From positions 496,001 through 560,000 of the forward strand of contig NZ_JUHG01000011.1 in assembly GCF_000799715.1 (NCBI RefSeq): a stretch of 64,000 nt of DNA. Reading direction: 5' to 3'. Under the pieces are notes generated by a model. The model had not been told where the DNA came from, made no database searches, and was given only the letters and a program-made list of their open reading frames with translations. The DNA comes from Martinezella rhizogenes (GTDB taxonomy: Bacteria; Pseudomonadota; Alphaproteobacteria; Rhizobiales; Rhizobiaceae). The position numbers were made by a program, and so were the translations under genes. This document shows, one piece after another, positions 46,424-55,788 of this stretch (position 1 is its first letter; each line of letters starts with the position of its first letter).

Positions 46424-47059
46424 TCAAGAAACGAGGATTTTCACACGTTCTTGTAACACCGGCAGCAGCTCCGCCTCGAACCAGGGGTTGCGTTTCAGCC
46501 AGCCGCTATTGCGCCAGCTTGGATGCGGTAGCGGCAGAACGGCCGGCGACCGATTGGTCAGAAGATAGCGCCTCCATTCCGAAACCGTTTCGGTCATCGA
46601 CGCCATACGCGTCGCGCCGAGGTGCCATGCCTGGGCATATTGCCCGATGGCCAGGACAAGCTCAATCTGCGGCATCGCATTGAGAGCCTTCTGCCGCCAC
46701 AGCGGCGCGCATTCCTTGCGCGGCGGCAAGTCGCTGCCGGCGGCGTCATAGCCGGGAAAACAGAAGCCCATCGGCACGATGGCGAAGTGATCGGGATTGT
46801 AGAAACTGTCGCGATCGACACCCAGCCATTGCCGTAACCTATCGCCGGACGCGTCGTTGAACGGCAAGCCGCTTTCATGAACGCGCAGCCCCGGCGCCTG
46901 CCCGGCGATCAGGATACGTGCCGTCGCCGACAGCACGGCAACCGGTCTCGGCTGATGCGGCAGTCTATCCGCCTCGCCGCGCATCGGTGCGTCGCGACAG
47001 ATACGACAGAGGGCGATTGCGTCGCTGAGTGCCTGCAACTCATCGCCCGGCATCGTCAT
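46424..47059 (-). CDS. Uracil-DNA glycosylase-family protein, probably Fe-S type
   Basis: A 211-residue member of the UDG superfamily. It has the substrate-pocket motif ILIAGQAPGLRVHESG and the C-terminal PLPHPSWRNSG. Four cysteines sit as CRIC near residue 18 and then two 17 apart (GFCFPGYD and RKECAPLW), the pattern expected for the 4Fe-4S cluster of family 4/5-type UDGs. It should remove uracil from DNA or be a relative with altered specificity. The start at 47059 overlaps the upstream nuclease's stop (ATGA); an upstream extension of the frame was discounted for that reason. Confidence 0.85.
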   Translation of the reverse strand: MTMPGDELQALSDAIALCRICRDAPMRGEADRLPHQPRPVAVLSATARILIAGQAPGLRVHESGLPFNDASGDRLRQWLGVDRDSFYNPDHFAIVPMGFCFPGYDAAGSDLPPRKECAPLWRQKALNAMPQIELVLAIGQYAQAWHLGATRMASMTETVSEWRRYLLTNRSPAVLPLPHPSWRNSGWLKRNPWFEAELLPVLQERVKILVS

Positions 47060-47628
47060 TGACCCCATCCCACCAGCTTTCGCAGATAATCGGCCAGTCC
47101 GCCAAGCGGATCGCCACCGGAGGCATGCTCCACCTGCTCCTCGCGCCGATAGTCGCGCGGCCGTTCGAACTCGCCAGCCCAAAGCCCTGCCTTCACTTCC
47201 CGTGCCTGAGCCTCCTCGGCTGCATAATTGCCGTAAGACACCGCCATGCCGCTGCGGACCATAGCGGCGTTGATATCGACATCGCCAGTCTTGCAGATCA
47301 CCAGCAGCCGGCCGTAGCGATCCTTCTCACTTCCCCGGCATTCGGGCGAACCAGCCTTTATAAGCCGATCAAGGGCTCTGCGTGCCTCCTCGCCGCAGGC
47401 CCAGCCTGCATTGTTGCGCTGACATTGCTGCCGATACTCCGGCGCATCGATACCGCGCAGCCGAAAACGCTCGCTGCCTTGAGCGAGCGTGTCGCCGTCG
47501 ACCACATAAAACTGTCCAGTTTGAACCAGTTCCGGACGATTGTTCAACTTCAACGCCAGCAAGGCAAGCAGCGCCAGCAGGGCGCATGTGGTTAAGCCGT
47601 CACGAAACAGGCGGCCAGATCGCGTCAC
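47056..47628 (-). CDS. Thermonuclease (SNase)-family exported protein
   Basis: A 190-residue protein. An N-terminal membrane helix or signal anchor (about 11-27) precedes a staphylococcal-nuclease fold: the metal-site Asp in YVVDGDTL, RFRLRGIDAPEY with the catalytic Arg, and KDRYGRLLVICKTG. Catalytic residues look kept, so calcium-dependent nuclease activity is plausible, but many such proteins are uncharacterised. GTG at 47628 is chosen, 7 bases after GGAGG. It is translationally coupled to the UDG gene. Confidence 0.86.
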   Translation of the reverse strand: MTRSGRLFRDGLTTCALLALLALLALKLNNRPELVQTGQFYVVDGDTLAQGSERFRLRGIDAPEYRQQCQRNNAGWACGEEARRALDRLIKAGSPECRGSEKDRYGRLLVICKTGDVDINAAMVRSGMAVSYGNYAAEEAQAREVKAGLWAGEFERPRDYRREEQVEHASGGDPLGGLADYLRKLVGWGQ

Positions 47629-47750
47629 GTTTTTGCCTCCTTCACGAATAAACCCTTGGCAAAGATGGCAAACAAAACATTTCGGGCAGCATCTTCTTAA
47701 GATTTGGCCGTTAGTCTGTAGCCTCCAGCAAGCCAAGTTTCAACGCAACC

Positions 47751-49280
47751 ATGAGTAACGGCGTCAGTACATCGACAGATAAAATCGTCGTCGACCGATC
47801 GCGCAGTCACCGTAACCGGGCTGTGTCGAAGGCCGTGCGGCAGACGCGCGAGCGCCTGCAATCCGGCCATAGCCGGAGTTTTGACCGCGAACTGATGATG
47901 ATGCATGTCGACACCCTGTTGCAGGGCGCCTCGATCATGCCGATCTTCGTCATCATCGTTGCGGCACTCGGCGCCTATCTTACTCGCGACGCGCAGATCT
48001 TCATCTGGGCCATTCCGACCTTAACCGCGCATGCCATCAACATGCTGCTTGGCCGCCGTGCTAAAAAGTACGAGATGACTGTTGGGCGCGCCAAGAAATG
48101 GCGCCAGATTCTGCTATTGGGCCAGTTGCTTATCGGCTTCTGCTGGGCGTTCTTCGCCATGCAGGGCTGCTCCGCCTGTGGTGGTGACAGTTTCGTACTC
48201 TACAAGGGCGCGACACTGCTGGTGGCGATCTGCATTACCACCATGGCGAATTTCATGCTGCCGCGCGCGGTGCCCTTCGCCTTTGCCCCAGCAATCGTCG
48301 CACTTGCCGTCAAGGCAAGCGTGACCCGCGATCCACTCGACATCACGCTCGCCGCCGCCGTCACGGTTGCCGTCATCTTCTTCACCTTCATCACCAAGCG
48401 GATGTTTCAGTCCAATCTGAAAATCCTCTCCTTTCAGTCGGAAAAGGACGATCTGATCGCCGAGCTCGAGGTCGCCAAATCCATGTCGGACGAGGCGCGC
48501 CGGCGCGCCGAAGAGGCCAACCTCGCCAAATCGCGCTTCCTGGCCTCGATGTCGCATGAGCTGAGGACGCCTCTGAATGCTATCCTCGGCTTCTCCGAAG
48601 TCATGTCGGCGGAGGTCATGGGACCGCTCAACAACGCGACCTACCGCGAATACACCACCGATATCCATCGCTCCGGGCAGCATCTGCTCAATCTCATCAA
48701 CGAGATCCTCGATCTCTCGCGCATCGAGGCCGGCAAATACGAGCTGAACGAAGAGGCGATCTCGCTACTGGATGTCGCGGAGGATTGCATCGGCATGGTG
48801 CAGTTGCGCGCGCGCGGCAAGAATATCTCCATCTCGCCGCAGCTCGAGCTTGAGCTTCCCTCCGTCTGGGCCGACGAAAAATCCATTCGACAGGTAATCC
48901 TCAATCTCCTGTCGAATGCGGTGAAGTTCACCCCACAAGGCGGCGAGATCACCGTGAAAGTTGGCTGGACCTCCGGTGGCGGGCAATATGTGGCGATCAG
49001 AGACAATGGCCCCGGCATTCCCGAAGAGGAAATACCGGTGGTTCTGTCCGCTTTCGGTCAGGGTTCGATCGCCATCAAAAGCGCGGAACAGGGAACGGGC
49101 CTCGGCCTGCCGATCGTCCAGGCGATCCTTGCCAAGCATGATGGTCAGTTCATGCTGAAATCCAGGCTGCGCGAAGGCACCGAGGTTATCGCCATCCTGC
49201 CGGCCAAACGCGTATTGCAAAGCCTGCCGGCCATTGAGGATGCACCGTCGGTCGAGCGCCGCAAGAAGAGCTTTGCCTGA
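47751..49280 (+). CDS. Sensor histidine kinase (PdhS/DivJ-like)
   Basis: A 509-residue membrane kinase. About six hydrophobic helices span residues 55-220 in two clusters; a coiled coil (about 225-260) links to HisKA (phospho-acceptor His in MSHELRTPLNAILGFSEVM, about 270) and a HATPase domain with the boxes NLLSNAVKF (N), DNGPGIP (G1) and GTGLGLPIV (G2). The H-box and the FSEVM continuation resemble PdhS/DivJ-type kinases feeding DivK in the rhizobial cell-cycle network, an inference from motif memory. No response regulator is adjacent. Divergent from the nuclease gene. Starts ATG 47751. Confidence 0.9.
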   Translation: MSNGVSTSTDKIVVDRSRSHRNRAVSKAVRQTRERLQSGHSRSFDRELMMMHVDTLLQGASIMPIFVIIVAALGAYLTRDAQIFIWAIPTLTAHAINMLLGRRAKKYEMTVGRAKKWRQILLLGQLLIGFCWAFFAMQGCSACGGDSFVLYKGATLLVAICITTMANFMLPRAVPFAFAPAIVALAVKASVTRDPLDITLAAAVTVAVIFFTFITKRMFQSNLKILSFQSEKDDLIAELEVAKSMSDEARRRAEEANLAKSRFLASMSHELRTPLNAILGFSEVMSAEVMGPLNNATYREYTTDIHRSGQHLLNLINEILDLSRIEAGKYELNEEAISLLDVAEDCIGMVQLRARGKNISISPQLELELPSVWADEKSIRQVILNLLSNAVKFTPQGGEITVKVGWTSGGGQYVAIRDNGPGIPEEEIPVVLSAFGQGSIAIKSAEQGTGLGLPIVQAILAKHDGQFMLKSRLREGTEVIAILPAKRVLQSLPAIEDAPSVERRKKSFA

Positions 49281-49298
49281 CGCTTAATCCGTAAAAGC

Positions 49299-49691
49299 TT
49301 AGCGGAAAAACAGGTGGCTGCCGATCGTGTAGAGCAGATAGAGGCCGGACGCGACCAGCATGCAAAGAACGGCGAAGGAGCCGAGATCCTTCGCGTGCTT
49401 GCCGACATTGGAAATCTCCGGCGAAATCCGGTCTATGACTTCCTCGACTGCGGTATTCATGGCTTCAACCGCGAAGACACCTAGAAACAGCACGATGGCA
49501 ATCATGATTTCACCAAGCGTTGCACCGACGGCGATCAGCAGGATCAATCCAACAGCCGCGAACAAGAGCTCCTGCCGGAATGCCGATTCCTGCAGCAGGC
49601 GCTGGAAGCCGCCCCACGAATAGCTGGCGGCGGCAAAAAAATGTCGGATACCCGTTTCCTTGGTTACCGCTGATTTCGAAAACTCGGCCAT
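49299..49691 (-). CDS. dgkA: Diacylglycerol kinase
   Basis: A 130-residue integral membrane lipid kinase recycling diacylglycerol to phosphatidate with ATP, for instance after osmolyte glucan modification. Three helices, and the family motif EAMNTAVEEVIDRISPE (about 77-93) with the catalytic Glu, plus GKHAKDLGSFAVL, are present. The frame is open 32 codons more but ATG at 49691 gives the usual length. Convergent with the histidine-kinase gene. Confidence 0.94.
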   Translation of the reverse strand: MAEFSKSAVTKETGIRHFFAAASYSWGGFQRLLQESAFRQELLFAAVGLILLIAVGATLGEIMIAIVLFLGVFAVEAMNTAVEEVIDRISPEISNVGKHAKDLGSFAVLCMLVASGLYLLYTIGSHLFFR

Positions 49692-49876
49692 TCCTGCCCC
49701 GCTTGCAATGTCCTGACTGCAATTTAGCTGCCTTGCGAATACAGTCTCGCCATTCCCAAGGCAAGCCGACGGCTGAGTCGGCCCCAAAATTTGTTACAGC
49801 TTTATGACGTAAATCGAAAGTCGGTCGGAATTTGGGAGGCGAGGCACGCAATCATCGCGCCTCGCGATTCTATCCG

Positions 49877-50893
49877 TCAGTGTTTGTTGGTGACGCCTGC
49901 ACTCTCGAAGGTCGCCATGCCGGAATGGCAGGCGGCGGCGGCCTTGACGATGCCAGCGGCCAGTGCCGCGCCCGTGCCTTCGCCGAGCCGCATGCCGAGC
50001 GCCAGGAGCGGCGTCTTGCCGAGCTTCTCTATCGCCTTCAAATGCCCCGGCTCCGCCGAGACATGCCCGATCAGGCAGTGGTCAAGGGCGGTCGGATTGG
50101 CGGCCTTGAGGATCGAGGCGGCTGCGGTTGCGACATAGCCATCGATGATCACGGGGATATGCTCCATGCGGGCGGCAAGAATGGCACCGGCCATGGCGGC
50201 GATCTCGCGGCCGCCAAGGCGACGCAGCAGCTCCAGCGGATCGGAGAGATGCTCGCGATGCAGCGCCACGGCCTTTTCGACAGCGGCGATCTTGCGCTTC
50301 AGCATCTCGCCCTCCGAACCGGTTCCGGGGCCAACCCACTCCGCCGCCGTGCCGCCATAGAGCGCATAGTTGATGGCGGCTGCGATCGTGGTGTTACCGA
50401 TGCCCATTTCGCCGATGCAGAGCAGGTCCGTGCCGCCGGCGATCGCTTCCATGCCGAAGGCCATGGTCGCGGCGCAATCGCGCTCGGAAAGCGCCGGCTC
50501 TTCGGTAATGTCTCCTGTCGGATAATCGAGCGCCAGGTCGAACACCTTCAGGCCGAGATCATAGGTGACGCAGATCTGGTTGATGGCGGCACCGCCGGCG
50601 GCGAAATTCTCCACCATCTGCTGCGTTACCGAAGGCGGAAACGGCGTGATGCCCTGTTTGGCAACACCATGATTGCCGGCAAAAATCGCGACAAGCGGAC
50701 GAGTGACGGCAGGCGGACGGCCGGTCCAGGCCGCCAGCCAGAAGGCAATCTCCTCGAGGCGGCCAAGGGCGCCCGGCGGCTTGGTGAGCTGCGCGTCGCG
50801 CTCGCGCGCCGCCACCAGCGCCCGGGGATCCGGGCCTGGGAGGTCACGCAGCAGCGTGCGGAAATCGTCGAATGGCAGGCCGGTAACGCTCAT
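49877..50893 (-). CDS. cobT: Nicotinate-nucleotide--dimethylbenzimidazole phosphoribosyltransferase
   Basis: A 338-residue enzyme that activates the lower ligand (5,6-dimethylbenzimidazole) for cobalamin assembly; called CobU in older alphaproteobacterial naming. Family motifs AIFAGNHGVAKQGITPFP, GEMGIGNTTIAAAINY and IIDGYVATAAASILK are intact and the length is normal. It is divergent from cobS across 124 bp. No cobalamin-riboswitch motif was seen in that gap. Confidence 0.96.
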   Translation of the reverse strand: MSVTGLPFDDFRTLLRDLPGPDPRALVAARERDAQLTKPPGALGRLEEIAFWLAAWTGRPPAVTRPLVAIFAGNHGVAKQGITPFPPSVTQQMVENFAAGGAAINQICVTYDLGLKVFDLALDYPTGDITEEPALSERDCAATMAFGMEAIAGGTDLLCIGEMGIGNTTIAAAINYALYGGTAAEWVGPGTGSEGEMLKRKIAAVEKAVALHREHLSDPLELLRRLGGREIAAMAGAILAARMEHIPVIIDGYVATAAASILKAANPTALDHCLIGHVSAEPGHLKAIEKLGKTPLLALGMRLGEGTGAALAAGIVKAAAACHSGMATFESAGVTNKH

Positions 50894-51017
50894 GAATGCC
50901 GTTCCTTGTCTTTTGGTCTCAAATCAGGTTTTTTGCGTGCGACTCTATTAGTCTTCGGCACGGGCGCGAACAACTGCAAAAAGCGTCCGATGCTGTCGCG
51001 GGAATAACGGGGAGAGG

Positions 51018-51800
51018 ATGAGTATTCGGGAATACATGGGCGACATTACGCGCGCCATAGCCTTCCTCAGCCGCATTCCCGTGCCGGCGTCCTTCTTCGA
51101 GGGCGATAGCGGCACGCTTGCCCGTGTCGCGCGTGCCTTCCCCTTCGCCGGCCTGCTGATCGCCCTGCCCGCCGCAATCGCTTTCGGCGTGCTGCTGGCC
51201 TTCGATGCCGATCCGCTGATGGCGGCACTCCTGGCGCTCGCCATCCAGACGATCACGACCGGCGCGCTGCATGAGGACGGCCTCAGCGATACCGCCGATG
51301 GCCTTGGCGGCGGCAAGGACCGCGACCGGGCGCTTGCCATCATGAAGGACAGCCGCATCGGCACCTATGGCGCGGTGGCGCTGATTCTGTCCTTCGGGCT
51401 GCGCGCCTCAGCGCTTGCCGCCATCGGCCGCGGCCTCGCCCCGCTTGACGCGGCGCTCACTCTCCCGGCCGCCGCCGTCCTCAGCCGCGGCGCCATGATC
51501 TGGCACTGGTATGCCCTGCCGGCGGCCAAGCCGGACGGGGTCGCCGCCTCGGCGGGTAAACCGGACTACGGCGCCACGCAAATCGCATTGATCACCGCGC
51601 TGGTGTTTTCGGCGTTTCTGCTCTGGCCGAGCCTCAGGCTTCCAGCCTTTGTCCTCTGCCTTCTCGTCACCGCCGCGGCGGCATTTCTCTTCACTCGACG
51701 CGTGCGTCAACGGCTTTCCGGTCACACCGGAGACACCATCGGCGCTGCGCAGCAGATTTGCGAGATCGCCGCTTTCTGTACCCTTGCCATGTGCGTATGA
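51018..51800 (+). CDS. cobS: Adenosylcobinamide-GDP ribazoletransferase (cobalamin synthase)
   Basis: A 260-residue integral membrane enzyme joining adenosylcobinamide-GDP with alpha-ribazole, the final joining step of cobalamin synthesis; CobV in alphaproteobacterial naming. The acidic metal-binding motif region with [18 protein letters not shown] and [16 protein letters not shown] is complete. Several hydrophobic helices follow. It probably leads an operon with the DUF1289 gene (19-bp gap) and a protease gene. Confidence 0.95.
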   Translation: MSIREYMGDITRAIAFLSRIPVPASFFEGDSGTLARVARAFPFAGLLIALPAAIAFGVLLAFDADPLMAALLALAIQTITTGALHEDGLSDTADGLGGGKDRDRALAIMKDSRIGTYGAVALILSFGLRASALAAIGRGLAPLDAALTLPAAAVLSRGAMIWHWYALPAAKPDGVAASAGKPDYGATQIALITALVFSAFLLWPSLRLPAFVLCLLVTAAAAFLFTRRVRQRLSGHTGDTIGAAQQICEIAAFCTLAMCV

Positions 51801-51819
51801 AGCATCGATATATGACCTT

Positions 51820-52041
51820 ATGCTAACACCTTGCATCCTTGTCTGTTCCCTCGACCTGAACACCGGCTTTTGCTTCGGCTGCGGACGCACGCGCGAGGAA
51901 ATCGGCGAATGGATGACCTATAGCGACGCCGAACGCCTTGATATCATGCAGGTCCTGCCGGAACGTCTCGCGACCGTAGAGCGCAAGCCGCGCCGGGAAA
52001 CCCGCCGCCAGCGACTGGCGCGGGAGCGCAGCACCGTATGA
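51820..52041 (+). CDS. DUF1289 small cysteine-rich protein
   Basis: A 73-residue protein almost entirely one DUF1289 domain: four cysteines in PCILVCSLDLNTGFCFGCGR form a likely metal site, followed by TREEIGEWMTYSDAER and a basic tail. The family is uncharacterised but very widespread; it may bind zinc or an Fe-S cluster. ATG at 51820 gives the expected start. Its stop overlaps the next gene by four bases (ATGA), and it is 19 bp after cobS. Confidence 0.9.
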   Translation: MLTPCILVCSLDLNTGFCFGCGRTREEIGEWMTYSDAERLDIMQVLPERLATVERKPRRETRRQRLARERSTV

Positions 52042-52739
52042 ACCGCCTGAACATCGCTCTCGCCATCATCGGCATAGGTCTCGCGTTCCTGCTCTTCAAC
52101 AATAATAGCGGCACGACCTTCGGCCTGCCCAATGACGATTTTGCCCGTATCGTCTATCTGCTGCCTCTTTCCCTGATGATGGCCGCCGGAATCTGGGCAA
52201 GCCGCCAAACCGCCAGCCAGTCGCTGCGCAATCTGCTCATCTGGCTGGTGATCATCATGGCGCTGGCGACCGCCTATGTTTATCGGCGCGACGCCCAGGA
52301 TGTCGGCGGCCGGCTGTTCGCTGGCCTCGTGCCCGGACATGCCGTCGTCGTCACCACCAGCGAGGGCGGCCAGGAAGTCATCCTCCACAAGCTCTCGAAT
52401 GGCCATTTTCAAGCCCAGGTGATGATCAACGGGCAGCCGATCGACATGCTCGTCGATACCGGCGCCAGCTCCATTGCGTTGTCTCGCGAGGACGCCGAGC
52501 GCGTCGGTATCATCCCGGAAAACCTCACCTATTCCATGACCATGATCACCGCGAACGGTCGGGCAAAAGCCGCCCCCGTCGAGCTCGGCGCCGTTGCCAT
52601 CGGCCCGATCGTGCGCCGCGATGTCGAGGCGACCGTCGCCGAAGAAGGCAAGCTCGACCAGAGCCTGCTCGGCATGAGCTTCCTCGAGACGCTGGGATCG
52701 ATGCAGATGCAGACCGACGAACTGCGGCTGCGGGATTGA
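52038..52739 (+). CDS. TIGR02281-type retropepsin-like membrane protease
   Basis: A 233-residue protein. Residues about 1-85 contain three hydrophobic helices; residues about 115-233 form a clan AA aspartyl protease domain with the catalytic LVDTGASSIALS motif and the second motif LLGMSFLETLGS. Such proteins are inner-membrane anchored with a periplasmic or cytoplasmic protease domain and probably dimerise. Its targets are unknown. Start overlaps the DUF1289 stop, arguing for a functional or at least regulatory link. Confidence 0.88.
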   Translation: MNRLNIALAIIGIGLAFLLFNNNSGTTFGLPNDDFARIVYLLPLSLMMAAGIWASRQTASQSLRNLLIWLVIIMALATAYVYRRDAQDVGGRLFAGLVPGHAVVVTTSEGGQEVILHKLSNGHFQAQVMINGQPIDMLVDTGASSIALSREDAERVGIIPENLTYSMTMITANGRAKAAPVELGAVAIGPIVRRDVEATVAEEGKLDQSLLGMSFLETLGSMQMQTDELRLRD

Positions 52740-52835
52740 GCGCAATAGTTCGATGAGGCCCGAAGCATCGCGAGCCGAATATACGCTAGGGATGACGGCA
52801 TATATCCCAGTATCGGTCCCGAAAGTTCAGCCGTC

Positions 52836-53741
52836 ATGCCACAGACCAAAATCAACGCCACGACGGAGCTTCTGCTCCTTTTGATGCTCGCGACCCTGTG
52901 GGGCGCTTCCTACACCTTCATCAGGATCGGCGTGGCGACAATCCCGCCGATCACCCTCATCGCAGCACGCACGCTTATTGCCGGCGGCGTGCTGTTTGCG
53001 ATTATCCGCTGGCGTGGACTGAGCCTCCCCAAGGAGCCGGCGATATGGCGTCGCTTCCTCGTTCAGGCCTGCCTCAACAGCGTTATTCCCTTTACACTGA
53101 TCGCCTGGGCCGAACGTACGGTTGATGCCGGCCTGGCGACCATCCTGAACTCCACCACGCCGATCTTCACCTTCCTTTTGGCTGCCATCTTGCTGCGCAA
53201 CGAGCGCGTCACCGCATACAAGCTGTTCGGTATCGCTGTGGGACTGGCGGGCATCTGCTTCATCATCGGCTTCGACGCCTTGAACGGCTTCGGTCGACAA
53301 TTGCCCGCGCAGCTCGCCGTCGTGGCGGCTTCGGTCTGCTATGCGGGCGCTGCCCTGTTCGGCCGCAATTTCAAGGGCCTCGATCCGATGATGCCCGCCG
53401 TCGGTTCCCTGCTCTGCGGCGCCGTCATTCTCATCCCGGTCAGCCTCGTCGTGGATCGGCCATGGACGCTCGCGCCCTCCACCGCATCGATCCTGGCACT
53501 CCTGGCACTTGCCATCCTGTCGACTGCGCTTGCCTTTTCGATCTATTTCCGGCTGATCCAGACCCTCGGCTCGATCGGCACCACCGCCCAAGCCTATCTG
53601 CGTGTCCCGATCGGCGTCGCCATCGGCGTCATCTTCCTTGGGGAGCCTCTGACCCAGACGGCCGGCATCGGTCTTGTCTGCGTCATCATCGGCGTAATGG
53701 CTATGACGATGGCGCCACGGAGAAAGACCGTCAGTGGATGA
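52836..53741 (+). CDS. EamA/DMT-superfamily permease
   Basis: A 301-residue ten-helix permease with two EamA repeats (about 10-145 and 160-295; WGASYTFIRIGVATIPPITLIAARTLI start and LGEPLTQTAGIGLVCVIIG end, quoted in pieces). Substrate unknown. ATG at 52836. Convergent with the GNAT gene 14 bp away. It is not closely similar to the DMT permease at 30813. Confidence 0.9.
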   Translation: MPQTKINATTELLLLLMLATLWGASYTFIRIGVATIPPITLIAARTLIAGGVLFAIIRWRGLSLPKEPAIWRRFLVQACLNSVIPFTLIAWAERTVDAGLATILNSTTPIFTFLLAAILLRNERVTAYKLFGIAVGLAGICFIIGFDALNGFGRQLPAQLAVVAASVCYAGAALFGRNFKGLDPMMPAVGSLLCGAVILIPVSLVVDRPWTLAPSTASILALLALAILSTALAFSIYFRLIQTLGSIGTTAQAYLRVPIGVAIGVIFLGEPLTQTAGIGLVCVIIGVMAMTMAPRRKTVSG

Positions 53742-53755
53742 AAACCGGTGCGCCG

Positions 53756-54280
53756 CTATATCAGTAACGACAGATCATCCCATACGAAGATGATGTTCTC
53801 GGATCGCCAGACCGGGCCGGGATCGGTGTAATGCCCGGTCATTCGCCCACCCAGCCACTGATAGAACGCAATCGCCGGATCGTTGCCGACGACAACGCCG
53901 AGTGCGGCGCCGGGATAATTCAAGGCAGCCAGATGCCGTGCCAACTCCCGCATGAGGCGGCGACCGATGCCCTGACGCTTGATGGCGGGATCGACATAGA
54001 GCGACCGTATCTCGCCACGCCCCTCGAAAAGAGCCAATGACGGCGCACCGGCCGCGCCAATACCGACCAAACGCCCGTTCTGCTCGGCGAGAAGCACCAG
54101 TTGATCGCGGCCAGGCTCGGATAAGGTGGCCGTCCATCTCGCTCGCCGGAAAGCCTCATCCATGATGCGAATGGCATCGGGCGTGGCCAGTTCCCGATAG
54201 GTTTCCCGCCAGACAGCAAGGTGCAGGCGGGCTATGGCCGCGGCATCCTCGAGAAGAGCCGGACGAATAGTGATGTCCAT
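53756..54280 (-). CDS. GNAT-family N-acetyltransferase
   Basis: A 174-residue acetyl-CoA-dependent acetyltransferase. The acetyl-CoA loop reads VDPAIKRQGIGRRLMREL (about 98-115), and the N-terminal strand DITIRPALLEDAAAIARLH and the C-terminal FYQWLGGRM fit the family. The substrate is unknown. ATG at 54280 is chosen, 2 bp after the folC stop; a TTG six bases upstream is possible. It is probably co-transcribed with folC. Confidence 0.88.
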   Translation of the reverse strand: MDITIRPALLEDAAAIARLHLAVWRETYRELATPDAIRIMDEAFRRARWTATLSEPGRDQLVLLAEQNGRLVGIGAAGAPSLALFEGRGEIRSLYVDPAIKRQGIGRRLMRELARHLAALNYPGAALGVVVGNDPAIAFYQWLGGRMTGHYTDPGPVWRSENIIFVWDDLSLLI

Positions 54281-54282
54281 CG

Positions 54283-55614
54283 TCAACCGGCACCTTCCAG
54301 CACGGCGCCTCGCAACGCTCCCACCAGATAGAGCGACCCGGTTGCGAGTAGCCAGCCGCCATCTTCCGATACCTTCGTCGAGGCACGGTCCAGCGCGTTG
54401 CGGGGATCAGGCTCGGCTTCGCAGGCTATCCCCATGGATGTTGCGAGCGTTACCAATTCATGGGCCGGATGAGAGCGGCCGGACCCGGACGCTTCGGTAA
54501 AGACGATATAGGCGACGGATCGTGACAGGACCGTGAGGAAGCCTTCCGCATCCTTGTCAGACGCCAGCGCGACGATGGCCACGCACTTGCCGCTGACATC
54601 GGAAGAGCGGGTGATATCGCGCAGGACAGCCTCGATGTTGAACGGAACATGCGCACCGTCCATCACCATCGGCACCACGCGCCGCGCAGTAGTCGATGCA
54701 GGCGGAAGCCTGAAGTCAAACCGCTCCATCCGCCCCGGCAGACGCGCATTATCCCTGACCGCCTGATCAAGCAGCCATGCGCCGATTGGCGTGCGTGTTT
54801 CGGCCTCCCCGCGTACGCGTTCGCCCTGCTGTCCCAAATGATCGAGAACGAGGCCGACCAGTGCAGCATTCCTGTCCGCGATCGTCGCATCATCGGCAAA
54901 ATCGGTGCGAAATACGCGGCAACCGAGTTCAGCGGCACGCTGCTGCAAGACCCGACCGGCACCGTCGGTGGCGGGGAGCGTGGTGACAAGCATCGCGCCG
55001 GGCTTCAAGATACCGACCTTCTCGCCCGCGATCGCCTCGCGTGTGTTCCCAAGAATTTCCGTATGCTCGAGTTCGATATTGGTGACGATGGCAACTTCGC
55101 CAAAGACCACATTGGTGGAGTCCAACCGACCTCCGAGCCCGACTTCGACGACAGCCCAATCCAGACCGGCATCTCTGAAGACGACGAAAGCGGCGGCCGT
55201 TATCACATCAAACCAGGTGGCGTCCTCGCCCGGCGTTGCCTCTCGCTTTGCGACCTCGTAGCTGTCCAGCACCTTCTCCAGAGCTTCCGCTAACCTGTTG
55301 TCCTCGACCTCCCGCCCCAATACGCTGATGCGCTCGTTCACATGGTCGACATGCGGCGAGGCATAACGGCCGACCCGCCAACCCGCCCTCAGCAAGGCGG
55401 CGGCGACAAGCGCGCAGACGGACCCCTTGCCTTTGGTGCCGGCGACATGGATGGCACGGAAGCTCTGGTGAGGATTGCCCAGCCGCTGCATGAGATCGAG
55501 CATGGGCTCAAGGCCAACCCGCATCTCCCCGCGCGGCTTGCGCTCCCAATTGGTCAACCGGTCGAGGCGCGAGAGAACATCGGGCAATGATTGGTGCTGC
55601 GGGACTATGGGCAT
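54283..55614 (-). CDS. folC: Folylpolyglutamate synthase / dihydrofolate synthase
   Basis: A 443-residue bifunctional Mur-ligase-fold enzyme adding glutamate to dihydropteroate and to folates. The P-loop HVAGTKGKGSVCA (about 55-67), the SPHVDHVNERISV segment, the metal-site NIELEHTEILG and the GAHVPFNIEA motif near residue 330 are present. Length is normal. Upstream of it is the ABC-2 exporter on the same strand, with 175 bp between, so it may be separately transcribed. Confidence 0.95.
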   Translation of the reverse strand: MPIVPQHQSLPDVLSRLDRLTNWERKPRGEMRVGLEPMLDLMQRLGNPHQSFRAIHVAGTKGKGSVCALVAAALLRAGWRVGRYASPHVDHVNERISVLGREVEDNRLAEALEKVLDSYEVAKREATPGEDATWFDVITAAAFVVFRDAGLDWAVVEVGLGGRLDSTNVVFGEVAIVTNIELEHTEILGNTREAIAGEKVGILKPGAMLVTTLPATDGAGRVLQQRAAELGCRVFRTDFADDATIADRNAALVGLVLDHLGQQGERVRGEAETRTPIGAWLLDQAVRDNARLPGRMERFDFRLPPASTTARRVVPMVMDGAHVPFNIEAVLRDITRSSDVSGKCVAIVALASDKDAEGFLTVLSRSVAYIVFTEASGSGRSHPAHELVTLATSMGIACEAEPDPRNALDRASTKVSEDGGWLLATGSLYLVGALRGAVLEGAG

Positions 55615-55788
55615 GAAATACCTGCAAAAAGGATCGACTTGGATGCCCAGGCATGCTGCACGGCCGTCATCTCGCCCCGCTTCCCGATGACCCGCCGCCC
55701 TGCTCCGCCTGCGACATGGGCGCGGAGTTTATGAGCCGCGAAAACCGCATTTGCAACCGCGATGTTTGCGGGAACAACGCTCCACCAG

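Noticed and set aside
49840..49876. Hairpin GCGAGGC...GCCTCGC as cobT terminator
   Set aside because: The stem is short with an 11-base interior and no T-run on the minus strand, so I did not list it as a terminator.
50894..51017. Possible cobalamin riboswitch between cobT and cobS
   Set aside because: The gap is 124 bp and I see no B12-box (GCCACTG-like) motif or long leader; too short for a full cobalamin riboswitch plus promoter pair.
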